DNA of 64,000 nt from Winogradskyella eckloniae (GCF_013249045.1 NZ_JABRWP010000011.1:57763-121762); one strand, 5' to 3'. Positions 44,623-54,623 are shown, counted from the first letter of the stretch. Notes: generated from the sequence alone by a model not told the origin. A program made the numbers and translations.

Positions 44623-45117
44623 ATACGCTTCGTAAGGTTGTTTTGAAAGATTAACATGCACATGCTCAAACAAGGACGTAGACAATGAAATGCCTTTAAA
44701 ATCTGCCTTAACAGGGTATTTTTTGTGATTGCGGTTAACTAAAACTGCCGTTTTAAATTGCTTTAGTGGTACGTCTAAAAAGTGTTTTATACCATAAATT
44801 AATGTGCTTCCGGAATTTAATACATCATCAATAAGTACTATAGATTTGTTAGAATAATCTTCTGCCGATATGGATGTTTTTATGGGGTTAGTTGGCTGAA
44901 CTTTATCTATACTTACTTTGCAAAGCGTAGAGTCTATATTAGAAATCTTATCAAGATTAGCTTTGATTTTTTTTGCAAGAATATAACCGTTACTTTCAAT
45001 GCCTGCCACTATGAGTTCAGTTTCATTGACATTGCTTTCGTATATTTGGTACGCTATACGCTTTATTTTTTGTTCAATTTCTTTATGACTTAAAATTGTC
45101 TTTTTCGTTAGTGCCAT
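44614..45117 (-). CDS. phosphoribosyltransferase domain protein (PyrR-like)
   Basis: A 167-residue type I phosphoribosyltransferase fold. The PRPP loop is IVLIDDVLNSGSTL (about 91-104). The nucleobase-side segments do not allow a choice between a hypoxanthine, uracil or regulatory (PyrR) role. It shares one base with the methyltransferase gene upstream (45117), so the two are coupled. Confidence 0.8.
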   Translation of the reverse strand: MALTKKTILSHKEIEQKIKRIAYQIYESNVNETELIVAGIESNGYILAKKIKANLDKISNIDSTLCKVSIDKVQPTNPIKTSISAEDYSNKSIVLIDDVLNSGSTLIYGIKHFLDVPLKQFKTAVLVNRNHKKYPVKADFKGISLSTSLFEHVHVNLSKQPYEAYLD

Positions 45118-45698
45118 TAGCTCTTTTTTTCAAATATAAAAAACAGTTCTTTACCTGCTCTTTCTTTTATAGAATTAATTGAAGGCTCTAAGATATTAAT
45201 ATTAAATTTATCTTGAAATAAGGCAAGGTATTCGACTTTACTACCGCCAAAAGGAGGCCCAACCTTAGTCAATTCAAAATTAAAAAGTAAACCAATGAGT
45301 TTTCCATTTTTTTGAAGTAATTGGTGCATTTTATTTTTATAACTAAGTCTTAAGTTGGGGTGTATAGCGCAAAAAAAAGTTTGCTCTAGTATGAGATCAA
45401 AACTATCATTTAACTCAAAGAAATCACAATTTAATAGTTGAGTATCAGGAAAGTCAGGAATTCGTTTTTTTAAATTCAACAACGGTTGTTTCGCAAAATC
45501 TAAAACATATATATTTTTGAAACCATTGTTCCAAAGATATTCGGCTTCGTAACTATTTCCAGCACCTGGTATCAAAATCTTTATCGCTTTATTTTTAAGT
45601 TGATCTATATACTTTTTTATAGGTAAGGACACATAACCAATATCCCAACCAGTATCGTTATCATTGTAGCGCTTTTCCCAGTAATTTTGATGTCTCAT
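45117..45698 (-). CDS. TPMT-family SAM-dependent methyltransferase
   Basis: A 193-residue class I methyltransferase of the thiopurine methyltransferase family: WEKRYNDNDTGWDIG at the start, the SAM-binding loop ILIPGAGNSYEAEYLW, the acidic residue in VLDFA, and LEQTFFCAIHP where relatives bind substrate. Bacterial members methylate thiols, selenium, tellurium or halide-like ions; the real substrate is unknown. Confidence 0.8.
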   Translation of the reverse strand: MRHQNYWEKRYNDNDTGWDIGYVSLPIKKYIDQLKNKAIKILIPGAGNSYEAEYLWNNGFKNIYVLDFAKQPLLNLKKRIPDFPDTQLLNCDFFELNDSFDLILEQTFFCAIHPNLRLSYKNKMHQLLQKNGKLIGLLFNFELTKVGPPFGGSKVEYLALFQDKFNINILEPSINSIKERAGKELFFIFEKKS

Positions 45699-45723
45699 AT
45701 TTAATATAATTTATAAGCCCACG

Positions 45724-46095
45724 TCATTCTTCTTCGTCGTAAAAGTCGTCAATATCTCTTCGATCTTTTTTAGTAGGTCTTCCAGTGCCTTTTTTTCGGT
45801 AGTAATCTTTACTATATTTTAAGAGTTCTTTGGCTTCAAATGCAGATTTAGGTGTTGTATCTACTCTATAAATATCAACTAATTTTGCACCAACGCGATT
45901 TGGTGGCAAATCTTTAACAGTTAATTGATAAATTATTTGATCCTTTCTCAGTTCTATTTTATCTGTTGGGTAAACTTCTCGTGACGGTTTTATAGTGGTA
46001 TTATTTACTTTAACCTGTCCCTTTTTACAGGCTTTTGTGGCAATACTTCGTGTCTTATAATAGCGCACACTCCATAAATATTTATCAATTCGCAT
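45724..46095 (-). CDS. S4-domain RNA-binding protein (Hsp15/HslR-like)
   Basis: A 123-residue basic protein with an N-terminal S4 domain (MRIDKYLWSVRYYKTRSIATKACKKGQVKVN in part). Hsp15 rescues stalled 50S subunits that carry peptidyl-tRNA after heat shock. The C-terminal tail RKKGTGRPTKKDRRDIDDF is typical of the family. First gene of the leftward trio with the methyltransferase and phosphoribosyltransferase. Confidence 0.85.
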   Translation of the reverse strand: MRIDKYLWSVRYYKTRSIATKACKKGQVKVNNTTIKPSREVYPTDKIELRKDQIIYQLTVKDLPPNRVGAKLVDIYRVDTTPKSAFEAKELLKYSKDYYRKKGTGRPTKKDRRDIDDFYDEEE

Positions 46096-46227
46096 ATTCT
46101 GTTAATAAAAACTACGTTAATAGATTAGTACAAAAATATTATATTATTGTATCTTGCACGTTAAAAATAAGCAATAATGAACGCCGTGAAAAACTATGGT
46201 GGTTTTTTAAGGATAATATCGATTACT

Positions 46228-47286
46228 ATGAAAATTAAAACTTTAAAATTAAGTTTACTATTACTAATAGTTTTTTCAATTTTTATTTCATGTAAAGATG
46301 ATGATGAAGGGATTACAACTGTTGAAGTGGAAGATAGAACAGAACAACAAGTAAAGGATAATGATTCTATTTTATTATATCTAACTACGCATTATTACAA
46401 TTCGGGTTTCTTTACCACAGGAACAAATCATAAGTACACTGATATTGAAATTACAGAATTAGAAGTAGATGAAAATGGTGAATATTTGCCAATGCCTAAT
46501 CCAAGTGAAAACACAATGCTTATCGATGCCGTTGATTCGTATACCACAACGTACCTAGAAGCAGATTACGTGTATTATGTGTTAAATATAAATCAAGGTG
46601 GTGGAATGGCTCCTAAATTTACTGATGAAGTTCGTGTGCGATATGAAGGCTCATCTATTAATAATGATAATGATGTTTTTGATGTAATTAGTACTCCAGA
46701 AGAATTGGCTCTTTTTGGAGATGGTTTCACAACATTTGGTACAATAAGAGCTTGGCAATTAGTGATGCCATTGTTTAACACTGCGGATAGTTTTGGGTTT
46801 GATAACGGAAGCATTACGTATAATAATTTTGGATTAGGAATTATGTTTATTCCTTCTGGATTAGGCTATTTCTCTGGTACATCTACAGGTTATTCATACG
46901 ATAATTTAATGTTTAAATTTGAAATGCTTCAGTACGAAATAAAAGATCATGACAATGATGGTATACCTTCTTATTTAGAAGACTTAGATAACGATACCGA
47001 TGTGTTTGATGATGACACGGATGAAGATGACTTCCCTAATTATATTGATTTTGATGATGATGCAGATGGTGTAAATACGTTTAATGAATTATTGTCTACT
47101 TATTATACTGTAGATACTAATATAGGTGAAGAAGAGCCTGTATATGGAGTAGGAGAATATGAATATGATAGATCTGTAACAGGTGGTGTTATTACAATAA
47201 AAACAGTAACTGTTATGGATTCTAATAGTGATGGAATCCCAGATTATTTAGATGAATCTATTGCAATTGATTATAACGCAGAGTAA
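46228..47286 (+). CDS. FKBP-like lipoprotein with acidic calcium-binding-type repeats
   Basis: The 352-residue protein starts at ATG 46228, with a signal and lipobox (FSIFISCKDDD); an upstream ATG at 46177 would add 17 residues before the signal. The middle part (KFTDEVRVRYEGSSI to MLQYEI) is an FKBP-type isomerase domain. The C-terminal third holds aspartate-rich repeats such as DHDNDGIPSYLEDLDND and DSNSDGIPDYLDE, like thrombospondin type 3 repeats that bind calcium. Likely exported to the outer membrane. The isomerase activity is not certain. Confidence 0.75.
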   Translation: MKIKTLKLSLLLLIVFSIFISCKDDDEGITTVEVEDRTEQQVKDNDSILLYLTTHYYNSGFFTTGTNHKYTDIEITELEVDENGEYLPMPNPSENTMLIDAVDSYTTTYLEADYVYYVLNINQGGGMAPKFTDEVRVRYEGSSINNDNDVFDVISTPEELALFGDGFTTFGTIRAWQLVMPLFNTADSFGFDNGSITYNNFGLGIMFIPSGLGYFSGTSTGYSYDNLMFKFEMLQYEIKDHDNDGIPSYLEDLDNDTDVFDDDTDEDDFPNYIDFDDDADGVNTFNELLSTYYTVDTNIGEEEPVYGVGEYEYDRSVTGGVITIKTVTVMDSNSDGIPDYLDESIAIDYNAE

Positions 47287-47307
47287 TTAAATTAAGCTAA
47301 AGCATAA

Positions 47308-47340
47308 AAAAAAGCCACTCATTGAGTGGCTTTTTTTTTA
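47308..47340. terminator. bidirectional terminator between convergent genes
   Basis: AAGCCACTCA / TGAGTGGCTT with A and T tracts on the two sides, placed between the FKBP-like gene and the outer-membrane protein gene. Confidence 0.9.
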
Positions 47341-47356
47341 TATAAAATTTATTTTA

Positions 47357-47950
47357 TTATAGTCCTATTGACAAACTAAGAATTAATTGTTCTGGTCGCG
47401 TATCAATTCTACTATTACGAGTAATATTGTCTTCAATAAAACGCGCTTCGTTTTCACCAAATCCGCGTTCATACCTAAGGTCAATTCCAATTTTATTAAA
47501 ATTAATACCTATTCCAAAATTTAGACCAACTGTAAAATCTTCCTGTACATCATCAATTTCTAAACCGTGAAAATCGGTTTCTAAAATATATTGAGCAGAA
47601 GGACCAGCAAAAACACTTAATGGGCCTAAAACCTTAAGTCCGACTAAAACTGGGACATCTATTTTTTTAATATTAAAGTCATTATTATTATAATCACTTT
47701 TAGTAACCGTATAGACGACTTCTGGTCGTAAATAGATCTTATTACCAATTTTGCCAAAAATACCTAAATGATATCCAATATTTTGATCTGGATTACTACT
47801 GTTAAGACTTACTGAATCAAAATAATCACCATTGGCACCATAGTTTAAGCCACCTTTAAAACCAAATGAACTTTTGTTTTGAGCTGATAAGTTAAGCCCA
47901 ATAAATAATAAAAGTGCAGTAGAAATAACTGATTTTTTTAAATTTCTCAT
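47357..47950 (-). CDS. outer-membrane beta-barrel protein (PorT/OmpA-like)
   Basis: The 197-residue protein starts at ATG 47950 (MRNLKKSVI); an ATG at 47977 would add nine residues. A signal peptide ends at LNLSAQ. The body alternates hydrophobic and polar residues in about eight strands, with GFKGGLNYGANG at the start and a C-terminal LILSLSIGL strand. This is the small PorT-like barrel common in Bacteroidota. Role unknown. Confidence 0.8.
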   Translation of the reverse strand: MRNLKKSVISTALLLFIGLNLSAQNKSSFGFKGGLNYGANGDYFDSVSLNSSNPDQNIGYHLGIFGKIGNKIYLRPEVVYTVTKSDYNNNDFNIKKIDVPVLVGLKVLGPLSVFAGPSAQYILETDFHGLEIDDVQEDFTVGLNFGIGINFNKIGIDLRYERGFGENEARFIEDNITRNSRIDTRPEQLILSLSIGL

Positions 47951-48006
47951 AATGTTCGTTTTTTTAGATTTAAGCATGTACTTTCAAAAACGATGCCAAA
48001 ACAATA

Positions 48007-48960
48007 TTATTTTCTTTTGATTACTTTTTTAACAGCTTTAACAATGGCATCAGAATTTAAACCATATTTATCCATTAACTGAGCTGGTGTACCAGATTCT
48101 CCAAAGGTATCATTGGTTGCGACAAATTCTTGAGGTGTTGGTTTGTGTTGTGCTAATACTCTTGCAACACTTTCTCCAAGACCACCAAGATGGTTGTGTT
48201 CCTCAGCAGTAACAATACAACCCGTCTTAGATACCGAGTCTAAAATAGCTTTGTCATCTAAAGGCTTAATGGTGTGTATATTAATGACTTCAGCAGAAAT
48301 ACCTGCATCATGTAGTACTTTTGATGCTTCTAGTGCTTCCCAAACTAAATGACCTGTTGCCACAATAGTTACATCAGTACCTTCAGTTAATTGAATGGCT
48401 TTACCAATTTCAAATTTTTGATCCGCTGGTGTAAAAATTGGCACAGAAGGACGACCAAATCTTAAATAAACAGGACCATCATAATCAGCAATAGCAATTG
48501 TAGCTGCTTTAGTTTGGTTATAATCACAAGGATTAATAACAACCATACCAGGCAACATTTTCATTAATCCTATGTCTTCTAGGATTTGGTGTGTTGCACC
48601 ATCTTCACCTAAAGTTAAACCAGCATGTGAGGCACAAATTTTTACATTTTTTCCTGAATATGCAATAGATTGACGAATTTGATCATAAACGCGTCCTGTA
48701 GAGAAGTTAGCGAAAGTACCAGTAAATGGAATTTTTCCACCTATGGTTAATCCTGCTGCAATACCCATCATATTGGCCTCTGCAATACCTATCTGAAAAA
48801 AGCGCTCTGGGTTTTCATCTATAAATTCATTCATTTTTAAAGATCCAATAAGGTCAGCACATAATGCGACAACGTTTGGGTTGGTTCTACCTAGTTCAGC
48901 TAAACCTGCACCAAATCCACTTCTTGTATCTTTCTTTTCTGTATATGTATATGTTTTCAT
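48007..48960 (-). CDS. transketolase, C-terminal subunit
   Basis: Second half of a split transketolase, for carbon transfer in the pentose phosphate pathway. The protein has 317 residues from ATG 48960 (MKTYTYTEKKDTR); an ATG at 48981 is less likely. The pyrimidine-binding part has GIAEANMMGIAAGL with the catalytic glutamate, and ASHAGLTLGEDGATHQ; the C-terminal domain follows. It lies 106 bases after the N-terminal subunit gene. Confidence 0.9.
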   Translation of the reverse strand: MKTYTYTEKKDTRSGFGAGLAELGRTNPNVVALCADLIGSLKMNEFIDENPERFFQIGIAEANMMGIAAGLTIGGKIPFTGTFANFSTGRVYDQIRQSIAYSGKNVKICASHAGLTLGEDGATHQILEDIGLMKMLPGMVVINPCDYNQTKAATIAIADYDGPVYLRFGRPSVPIFTPADQKFEIGKAIQLTEGTDVTIVATGHLVWEALEASKVLHDAGISAEVINIHTIKPLDDKAILDSVSKTGCIVTAEEHNHLGGLGESVARVLAQHKPTPQEFVATNDTFGESGTPAQLMDKYGLNSDAIVKAVKKVIKRK

Positions 48961-48970
48961 AAGCCTACCC

Positions 48971-49068
48971 AACCCTTCCAAAGGAAGGACTTTTAAGGGT
49001 TATTAGTTTTAAAGTTATAGTATTCATTATTAATTCTTCCTTTTTGGGGAAGTTAGAAGGGACTTTTT
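48971..49068. repeat. paired hairpin elements between transketolase subunits
   Basis: At 48971-49001, AACCCTT and AAGGGTT enclose a second palindrome, CCTTCC-AAA-GGAAGG. At 49036-49068 CTTCC-loop-GGAAG is followed by AGAAGGGACTTTT. Both share the layout of the hairpin after cas2 (C-rich arm, G-rich arm, GACTTT, AAGGG). They could modulate the ratio of the two subunits. Confidence 0.5.
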
Positions 49069-49912
49069 AATAATCTCCCAAAGTTTCAGCATTCTGTTCT
49101 AAGCCTATTGCTAGTTGCTCATCATTAGGTGCTTTACCATGCCATGCATGTGTATGCATCATAAAGTCAATCCCATTACCCATAATAGTGTGTAATAAAA
49201 CACAAACTGGTTTTCCTTTTCCTGTTAATGATTTTGCTTTGTTTAAGCCTTCAAGAATAGATGCAATGTCATTACCTTTTTCAATCTCTATAACAGTCCA
49301 ACCAAAAGCTTCAAATTTAGCTTTAAGACTTCCCATTGGTAAAACGTCATCGGTAGAACCATCAATCTGTTGTTTATTTAAGTCTATTGTAGAAATTAGA
49401 TTATCTACGTTTTTGGCTGCCGCATACATAATGGCTTCCCAATTTTGACCTTCTTGCAATTCACCATCACCATGTAAACTATATACAAGTTTGTCATCGT
49501 TGTTTAATTTTTTAGCCTGAGCTGCACCTATGGCAACAGACATTCCTTGCCCTAAAGAACCTGAGGCAATTCTAATACCTGGCAAGCCTTCATGCGTAGT
49601 AGGATGTCCTTGTAAACGCGTGTTTATTAATCTAAAGGTATTTAATTCATCTACCGGAAAGTATCCAGATCTTGCTAATACACTATAATAAACTGGAGAA
49701 ATATGGCCATTTGATAGAAAGAATAAATCTTCATTTATTCCATCCATATCAAATCCTTCATTTCTATCCATAATGTCTTGGTAGAGTGATACAAAAAATT
49801 CTGCACAACCTAATGATCCTCCTGGATGTCCAGAGTTTACTTTGTGTACCATTCGTATAATGTCTCTACGAACTTGAGTTGTTAAATCTTCTAATTCTTT
49901 AATGTTTGGCAT
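49067..49912 (-). CDS. transketolase, N-terminal subunit
   Basis: Binds thiamine diphosphate as the first half of a split transketolase. The protein has 281 residues with KVNSGHPGGSLG, the GSLGQGMSVAIGAA segment, and the thiamine diphosphate motif GDGELQEGQNWEA ending in IDLNKQQ. It is upstream of its partner on the same strand. Confidence 0.92.
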   Translation of the reverse strand: MPNIKELEDLTTQVRRDIIRMVHKVNSGHPGGSLGCAEFFVSLYQDIMDRNEGFDMDGINEDLFFLSNGHISPVYYSVLARSGYFPVDELNTFRLINTRLQGHPTTHEGLPGIRIASGSLGQGMSVAIGAAQAKKLNNDDKLVYSLHGDGELQEGQNWEAIMYAAAKNVDNLISTIDLNKQQIDGSTDDVLPMGSLKAKFEAFGWTVIEIEKGNDIASILEGLNKAKSLTGKGKPVCVLLHTIMGNGIDFMMHTHAWHGKAPNDEQLAIGLEQNAETLGDY

Positions 49913-50215
49913 TGTTATGTTGCTTATGTTTATGCTACAAATGTAACTTTTTACCTATGGCTATCAAAAGTTGAAACCTTGCACTTATTAACGAAATACA
50001 TAATTTGCTAACAATATGTAAAAAATAAAGTGTTTTGTTTGTCGTACCATTTTAATTCATTTGTATTTTAATTTTAAATTAAGAAGGAATCTTAAAGAGT
50101 TATTTATATTTGCCCTCTGACTTACAATTCAAGGCATAATTTAGCCAGTTGCTATCGTCCATTAGTGGTGGTTATGAAGTAACGTATGTCTTTGTAAACT
50201 AATGCAAAATTAAAA
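49913..50215 (+). promoter_or_regulatory. intergenic region upstream of tgt with a -7 box
   Basis: TATATTTG at 50105-50112 is a consensus -7 box, leaving about a 100-base untranslated leader. No TTG at the proper distance was found. The leader has no recognised riboswitch, including the preQ1 type, and no gene is seen. Confidence 0.35.
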
Positions 50216-51346
50216 ATGAAATTTCAAAAAATAGCCACAGATAAAGAGACAAAAGCAAGAGCAGGTTCTATAACTACAGATCATGGTACAATAGAAACAC
50301 CTATTTTTATGCCAGTAGGTACTGTGGCTTCCGTTAAAGGCGTACACCAAAGGGAATTAAAAAACGATATTAATCCTGATATTATCCTTGGTAATACATA
50401 CCATTTATATCTAAGGCCACAGACACCAATTTTAGAACAAGCAGGTGGTTTACATAAGTTTATGAATTGGGACCGTAATATTTTAACGGATTCTGGTGGT
50501 TATCAAGTGTATTCATTATCGTCTAATAGAAAGATTAAAGAAGAAGGTGTGAAATTTAAATCTCATATAGACGGTAGTTATCACGTATTTACTCCAGAAA
50601 ATGTTATGGAGGTGCAAAGAAGTATTGGTGCAGATATTATTATGGCTTTCGATGAATGTACACCTTATCCATGTGATTACAACTACGCAAAACGATCCAT
50701 GCATATGACACATCGTTGGCTAGAGCGTTGTTTAACACATTTAAAAAAGACGCCTTTTAAATACGATTATGCACAAACGTTTTTTCCTATAGTTCAAGGA
50801 AGTACCTATAAAGACTTAAGACAACAGTCTGCAGAATATATAGCTAATGCAGGTGCAGAAGGGAATGCTATTGGTGGCCTTTCAGTTGGTGAGCCTGCGG
50901 AAGAAATGTATGCTATGACGGATGTTGTTTGTAGTATATTGCCAGAAGATAAACCACGTTATCTTATGGGAGTTGGCACACCAATCAATATTTTAGAAAA
51001 TATTGCGTTAGGTGTAGATATGTTTGATTGTGTAATGCCTACGCGTAATGCTAGAAATGGTATGTTATTTACAGCTCATGGTTCTATTAATATAAAAAAT
51101 TTAAAATGGGCGAATGATTTTTCTCCAATTGATGACATGGGAATTACGTTTGTAGATACCGAATATAGTAAGGCATACTTAAGGCATTTGTTTACTGTAA
51201 ATGAATTACTGGGTAAACAGATCGCAACAATTCATAATTTAGGATTTTATCTTTGGTTAACAAGAGAAGCCAGAAAACATATTATCGCTGGTGATTTTAG
51301 GTCATGGAAAGAGAAGATGGTAAAACAAATGGATAACCGACTTTGA
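50216..51346 (+). CDS. tgt: queuine/preQ1 tRNA-ribosyltransferase
   Basis: Exchanges guanine 34 for preQ1 in tRNAs with GUN anticodons. The 376-residue barrel protein has the catalytic aspartates in LTDSGGYQVYSL and GVDMFDCVMPTRNARNG, and the DECTPYPCD and GGLSVGEP segments. The zinc site usual in bacterial Tgt (CxCxxC and His) is only partly visible towards the end. It reads into the permease gene 46 bases later. Confidence 0.95.
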   Translation: MKFQKIATDKETKARAGSITTDHGTIETPIFMPVGTVASVKGVHQRELKNDINPDIILGNTYHLYLRPQTPILEQAGGLHKFMNWDRNILTDSGGYQVYSLSSNRKIKEEGVKFKSHIDGSYHVFTPENVMEVQRSIGADIIMAFDECTPYPCDYNYAKRSMHMTHRWLERCLTHLKKTPFKYDYAQTFFPIVQGSTYKDLRQQSAEYIANAGAEGNAIGGLSVGEPAEEMYAMTDVVCSILPEDKPRYLMGVGTPINILENIALGVDMFDCVMPTRNARNGMLFTAHGSINIKNLKWANDFSPIDDMGITFVDTEYSKAYLRHLFTVNELLGKQIATIHNLGFYLWLTREARKHIIAGDFRSWKEKMVKQMDNRL

Positions 51347-51392
51347 TTTTAAATAGACAAATGAAAATTTTTAACTACAAATAATAACTGAT

Positions 51393-52469
51393 TTGAAAAT
51401 ATTAGATTGGTACATTTTAAAGCGATATTTGTTTACATTTTTAATGATGTTGTTGCTGTTTGTACCTATTGGAATTACCATAGATTTAGCAGAGAAAGTA
51501 GGGAAGATGTTAGAGAATAATGCACCTTTAAGTGAGGTGGCATTCTATTATCTAAATTTTACCGTGTATTTTGCTAATTTATTGTTTCCTTTATTTTTGT
51601 TTTTATCTGTAATATGGTTTACATCTAAATTAGCCAACAACACAGAAGTTGTAGCATTCTTAAGTTCAGGTGTGTCGTTTTCTCGATTTTTAAGACCTTA
51701 TATGATAGGTGCAACCATAGTGGCATCTTTTGCATTATTTTTAGGAATGTACTTAGCGCCAATAGCTAGTAAAGGCTTTAACGAATTTGTGTTTAAGTAT
51801 CTTAAAAAACATAAAAAAGTACAGCAAACGCATGAAGTTTATCAGCAAATAAATGATAACGACTATATTTATGTAAGCAACTTTATTCCTAGTAATAAAT
51901 CTGGTATAAATTTTACATACGAACATTTTGAAGGTAATGAACTTAAATATAAAATCTTTGCCGATAATATTAGATATATTCCTGAGGATAGTACATTTAG
52001 ATTAACAACCTATCTAAAACGTACTTTTGAAAATGGTATTGAAACCGTTGAAAAGGAGCGAAATAAAAATGTAAGTTTACCCTTTGAGCTAGAGGATTTA
52101 ACACCTGTAGAATATGCTGCAGAGACAAAATCATATGGCGAATTACTCGATTTTATAGCCGCAGAAAAACGTAGAGGTTCTCCTAATATTGGACGTTATG
52201 AAGTTGTGAAATTAAAGAAATGGAGTCTTCCGGTTTCTATTTTTATTCTTTCAATTATTGCGGTTGCAGTTTCGTCTGTAAAACGAAGAGGTGGCATGGG
52301 AGTAAATCTTGCTTTTGGTATTGCAATTGCAATGATCTATGTGTTTTTTGACAAGGTTTTCGGTGTAATGGCAGAACAATCTAATTTCCCAGCAATTATC
52401 GCAGTATGGTTTCCTAATTTTATATTTGGTATCTTGGCAGTATATCTACTGCAAAATGCAAAACGTTAA
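51393..52469 (+). CDS. LptF/LptG family permease (YjgP/YjgQ)
   Basis: A membrane subunit of the lipopolysaccharide exporter that works with LptB. The 358-residue protein has the family layout: three N-terminal membrane segments, a periplasmic jellyroll-like region (about 135-265), and three C-terminal segments. The start is TTG at 51393 (KILDWYILKRYLFTF), which gives the usual N-terminus; no ATG fits. It overlaps the EamA gene by 14 bases. Confidence 0.88.
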   Translation: MKILDWYILKRYLFTFLMMLLLFVPIGITIDLAEKVGKMLENNAPLSEVAFYYLNFTVYFANLLFPLFLFLSVIWFTSKLANNTEVVAFLSSGVSFSRFLRPYMIGATIVASFALFLGMYLAPIASKGFNEFVFKYLKKHKKVQQTHEVYQQINDNDYIYVSNFIPSNKSGINFTYEHFEGNELKYKIFADNIRYIPEDSTFRLTTYLKRTFENGIETVEKERNKNVSLPFELEDLTPVEYAAETKSYGELLDFIAAEKRRGSPNIGRYEVVKLKKWSLPVSIFILSIIAVAVSSVKRRGGMGVNLAFGIAIAMIYVFFDKVFGVMAEQSNFPAIIAVWFPNFIFGILAVYLLQNAKR

Positions 52470-53364
52470 ACTAAAGCATTATTTATATTTACATTTTCTG
52501 GTAATTATTGCTGGATTTACAGCCATATTAGGTAAAGAAATAACAATTGGTGCTTTAGATTTGGTGTGGTACAGAATGGCTATTGCCGCAATTTTGATGT
52601 TTATTTATATTAAAATAATTAAACTCAAAATTAATATTTCCAAAAAATCATTTTTACAATTCTCAATAGCAGGCGTGCTCATAGCCTTACATTGGATTAC
52701 ATTTTTTGAAGCCATTAACCAAGCAAACGTATCTATCGCATTAGCGATGTTTTCTTCTGGTGCATTTTTTGCATCATTTATAGAACCCATCTTTTTTAAA
52801 CGAAAAATCTTAGGCTATGAAATGCTATTTGGTATTTGTGTGGTAATAGGTGTGCTCTTAATAACAAGTAGTGAAATGATATATTTAAATGGCATTGTTC
52901 TGGGCTTGTTTTCAGCATTGTTTTCTACACTTTTTGCTGTTATTAACGGTAGGTTTATTGAGCAACATAGCGCAACAATAATTTCATTTTATGAGTTTAT
53001 TAGTGGTGTGTTTTTTTTAACGATATTTATCTTATTGTCAGGTAAAAATTTTAATGCAGAATTCTTTACGCTTTCAAATAAAGACTGGTTGTTTTTATTT
53101 ATACTAGCCTCTATATGTACGGCTTATGCATTTATTGGGTCTGTAGATGTAATGCGTTATATAAGTCCTTTTACAGTAATATTAAGCTATAACTTAGAGC
53201 CTATTTATGGTATAGGAATGGCCTTAATGTTATATCCAGATTCCGAAAAAATGTCGCCACAGTTTTATGTAGGAGCGACGCTTATTTTATTGACCGTTTT
53301 GTTTGATGCCGTTTTTAAAAATTATAAACATAGAAAAAGTCTAGCAGCAAAGATTAAGGATTAA
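52456..53364 (+). CDS. EamA/DMT family transporter
   Basis: A 302-residue membrane protein with about ten helices in two repeated EamA halves (for example LHWITFFEAINQANVSIALAMFSS at the first, and a STLFAVINGRF start of the second). DMT members export amino acids, nucleosides or drugs. The ATG at 52456 lies inside the end of the permease gene; a non-ATG start further upstream is less likely. Confidence 0.8.
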   Translation: MQNVKLKHYLYLHFLVIIAGFTAILGKEITIGALDLVWYRMAIAAILMFIYIKIIKLKINISKKSFLQFSIAGVLIALHWITFFEAINQANVSIALAMFSSGAFFASFIEPIFFKRKILGYEMLFGICVVIGVLLITSSEMIYLNGIVLGLFSALFSTLFAVINGRFIEQHSATIISFYEFISGVFFLTIFILLSGKNFNAEFFTLSNKDWLFLFILASICTAYAFIGSVDVMRYISPFTVILSYNLEPIYGIGMALMLYPDSEKMSPQFYVGATLILLTVLFDAVFKNYKHRKSLAAKIKD

Positions 53365-53501
53365 ATTTTTATAGTTTCTATATTATAATCTATTTTTGTA
53401 AATTGAACATAAAACATACTTTAACCTATATTTTTAATAAAATAGAATAAGAATACTTAGGTTTGTAATTAACTAACTAAAAACAACTAACTTCAAATTG
53501 T

Positions 53502-54455
53502 ATGGAATACTTAGAGTTTGAATTACCAATAAAAGAATTAGAAGAGCAGCTAGATAAGTGCGCAATAATAGGAAAAGAAAGTGATGTAGATGTTACAGAA
53601 ACATGTAAGCAAATTGAACAAAAATTAGCTGCAACTAAGAAAGATATATACAAAAATCTTAGTGCATGGCAACGTGTTCAATTATCGCGTCATCCTAATA
53701 GACCATATACTTTAGATCATATTAATGCTTTGTGTGGAAATACATTTTTAGAGCTTCATGGCGATAGAAATGTTAAAGATGATAAAGCAATGATTGGTGG
53801 ACTAGGAAAAATAGGAGATCAATCTTATATGTTTATAGGCCAGCAAAAGGGATTTAATACTAAAACAAGACAGTATAGAAATTTCGGAATGTCAAATCCA
53901 GAAGGCTACCGAAAAGCGCTACGTCTTATGAAATCAGCAGAAAAATTTGGTATTCCTGTTGTTACTTTAATTGATACACCAGGTGCTTATCCAGGTTTAG
54001 AAGCGGAGGAACGTGGACAAGGCGAAGCAATTGCAAGAAATATACTTGAAATGGCACGATTAAAAGTTCCTATTATTACCATAATTATAGGTGAAGGTGC
54101 GTCAGGTGGTGCTTTAGGTATTGGAGTAGGTGATAAAGTAATGATGTTAGAGAATACATGGTATTCTGTGATCTCTCCAGAATCATGTTCTTCTATTTTG
54201 TGGAGAAGTTGGGAATATAAAGAACAAGCTGCTGAAGCCTTAAAATTAACAGCCAAGGATATGAAACGTATGAAATTGGTTGATCAAATTATAAAAGAAC
54301 CTGTCGGTGGAGCACATAGAGATAGGGAAGCAACTTTTAAATCCGTTAGTGATGCTATCGTTAAGTCTTATGAGGAGTTAAAAAACTTATCACCAAAAGA
54401 TTTAGTAAAACAGCGTATGGAAAAATACAATGATATGGGTGTCTATAAAGACTAA
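53502..54455 (+). CDS. accA: acetyl-CoA carboxylase, carboxyltransferase alpha subunit
   Basis: Forms malonyl-CoA with AccB, AccC and AccD for fatty acid synthesis. The 317-residue protein has the coiled N-terminus [30 protein letters not shown], and the oxyanion segments [21 protein letters not shown] and [23 protein letters not shown] at 53458-53465 may be its -7 box. Confidence 0.95.
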   Translation: MEYLEFELPIKELEEQLDKCAIIGKESDVDVTETCKQIEQKLAATKKDIYKNLSAWQRVQLSRHPNRPYTLDHINALCGNTFLELHGDRNVKDDKAMIGGLGKIGDQSYMFIGQQKGFNTKTRQYRNFGMSNPEGYRKALRLMKSAEKFGIPVVTLIDTPGAYPGLEAEERGQGEAIARNILEMARLKVPIITIIIGEGASGGALGIGVGDKVMMLENTWYSVISPESCSSILWRSWEYKEQAAEALKLTAKDMKRMKLVDQIIKEPVGGAHRDREATFKSVSDAIVKSYEELKNLSPKDLVKQRMEKYNDMGVYKD

Positions 54456-54483
54456 TTCCACTAAACAAAGGCCATTAAAAAAA

Positions 54484-54510
54484 ACTGAAGTTTATGCTTC
54501 GGTTTTTTTT
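54484..54510 (+). terminator. terminator of accA
   Basis: ACTGAAG / CTTCGGT with one G-U pair and a TTTATG loop, followed by eight T, 29 bases after the stop. Confidence 0.8.
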
Positions 54511-54623
54511 ATCACTATTAACAATATTTTAGAGTTATTAACAGTTAAATTGTTGAAGACATGTTAAGATTGAAACTACAGCTTTTTCATTTCTACAACA
54601 CTATTTAGTTATTTTTGTTACTT

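Noticed and set aside
50113..50215. preQ1 riboswitch before tgt
   Set aside because: No preQ1-I-like hairpin and A-rich tail could be recognised, and the gene uses rather than makes preQ1.
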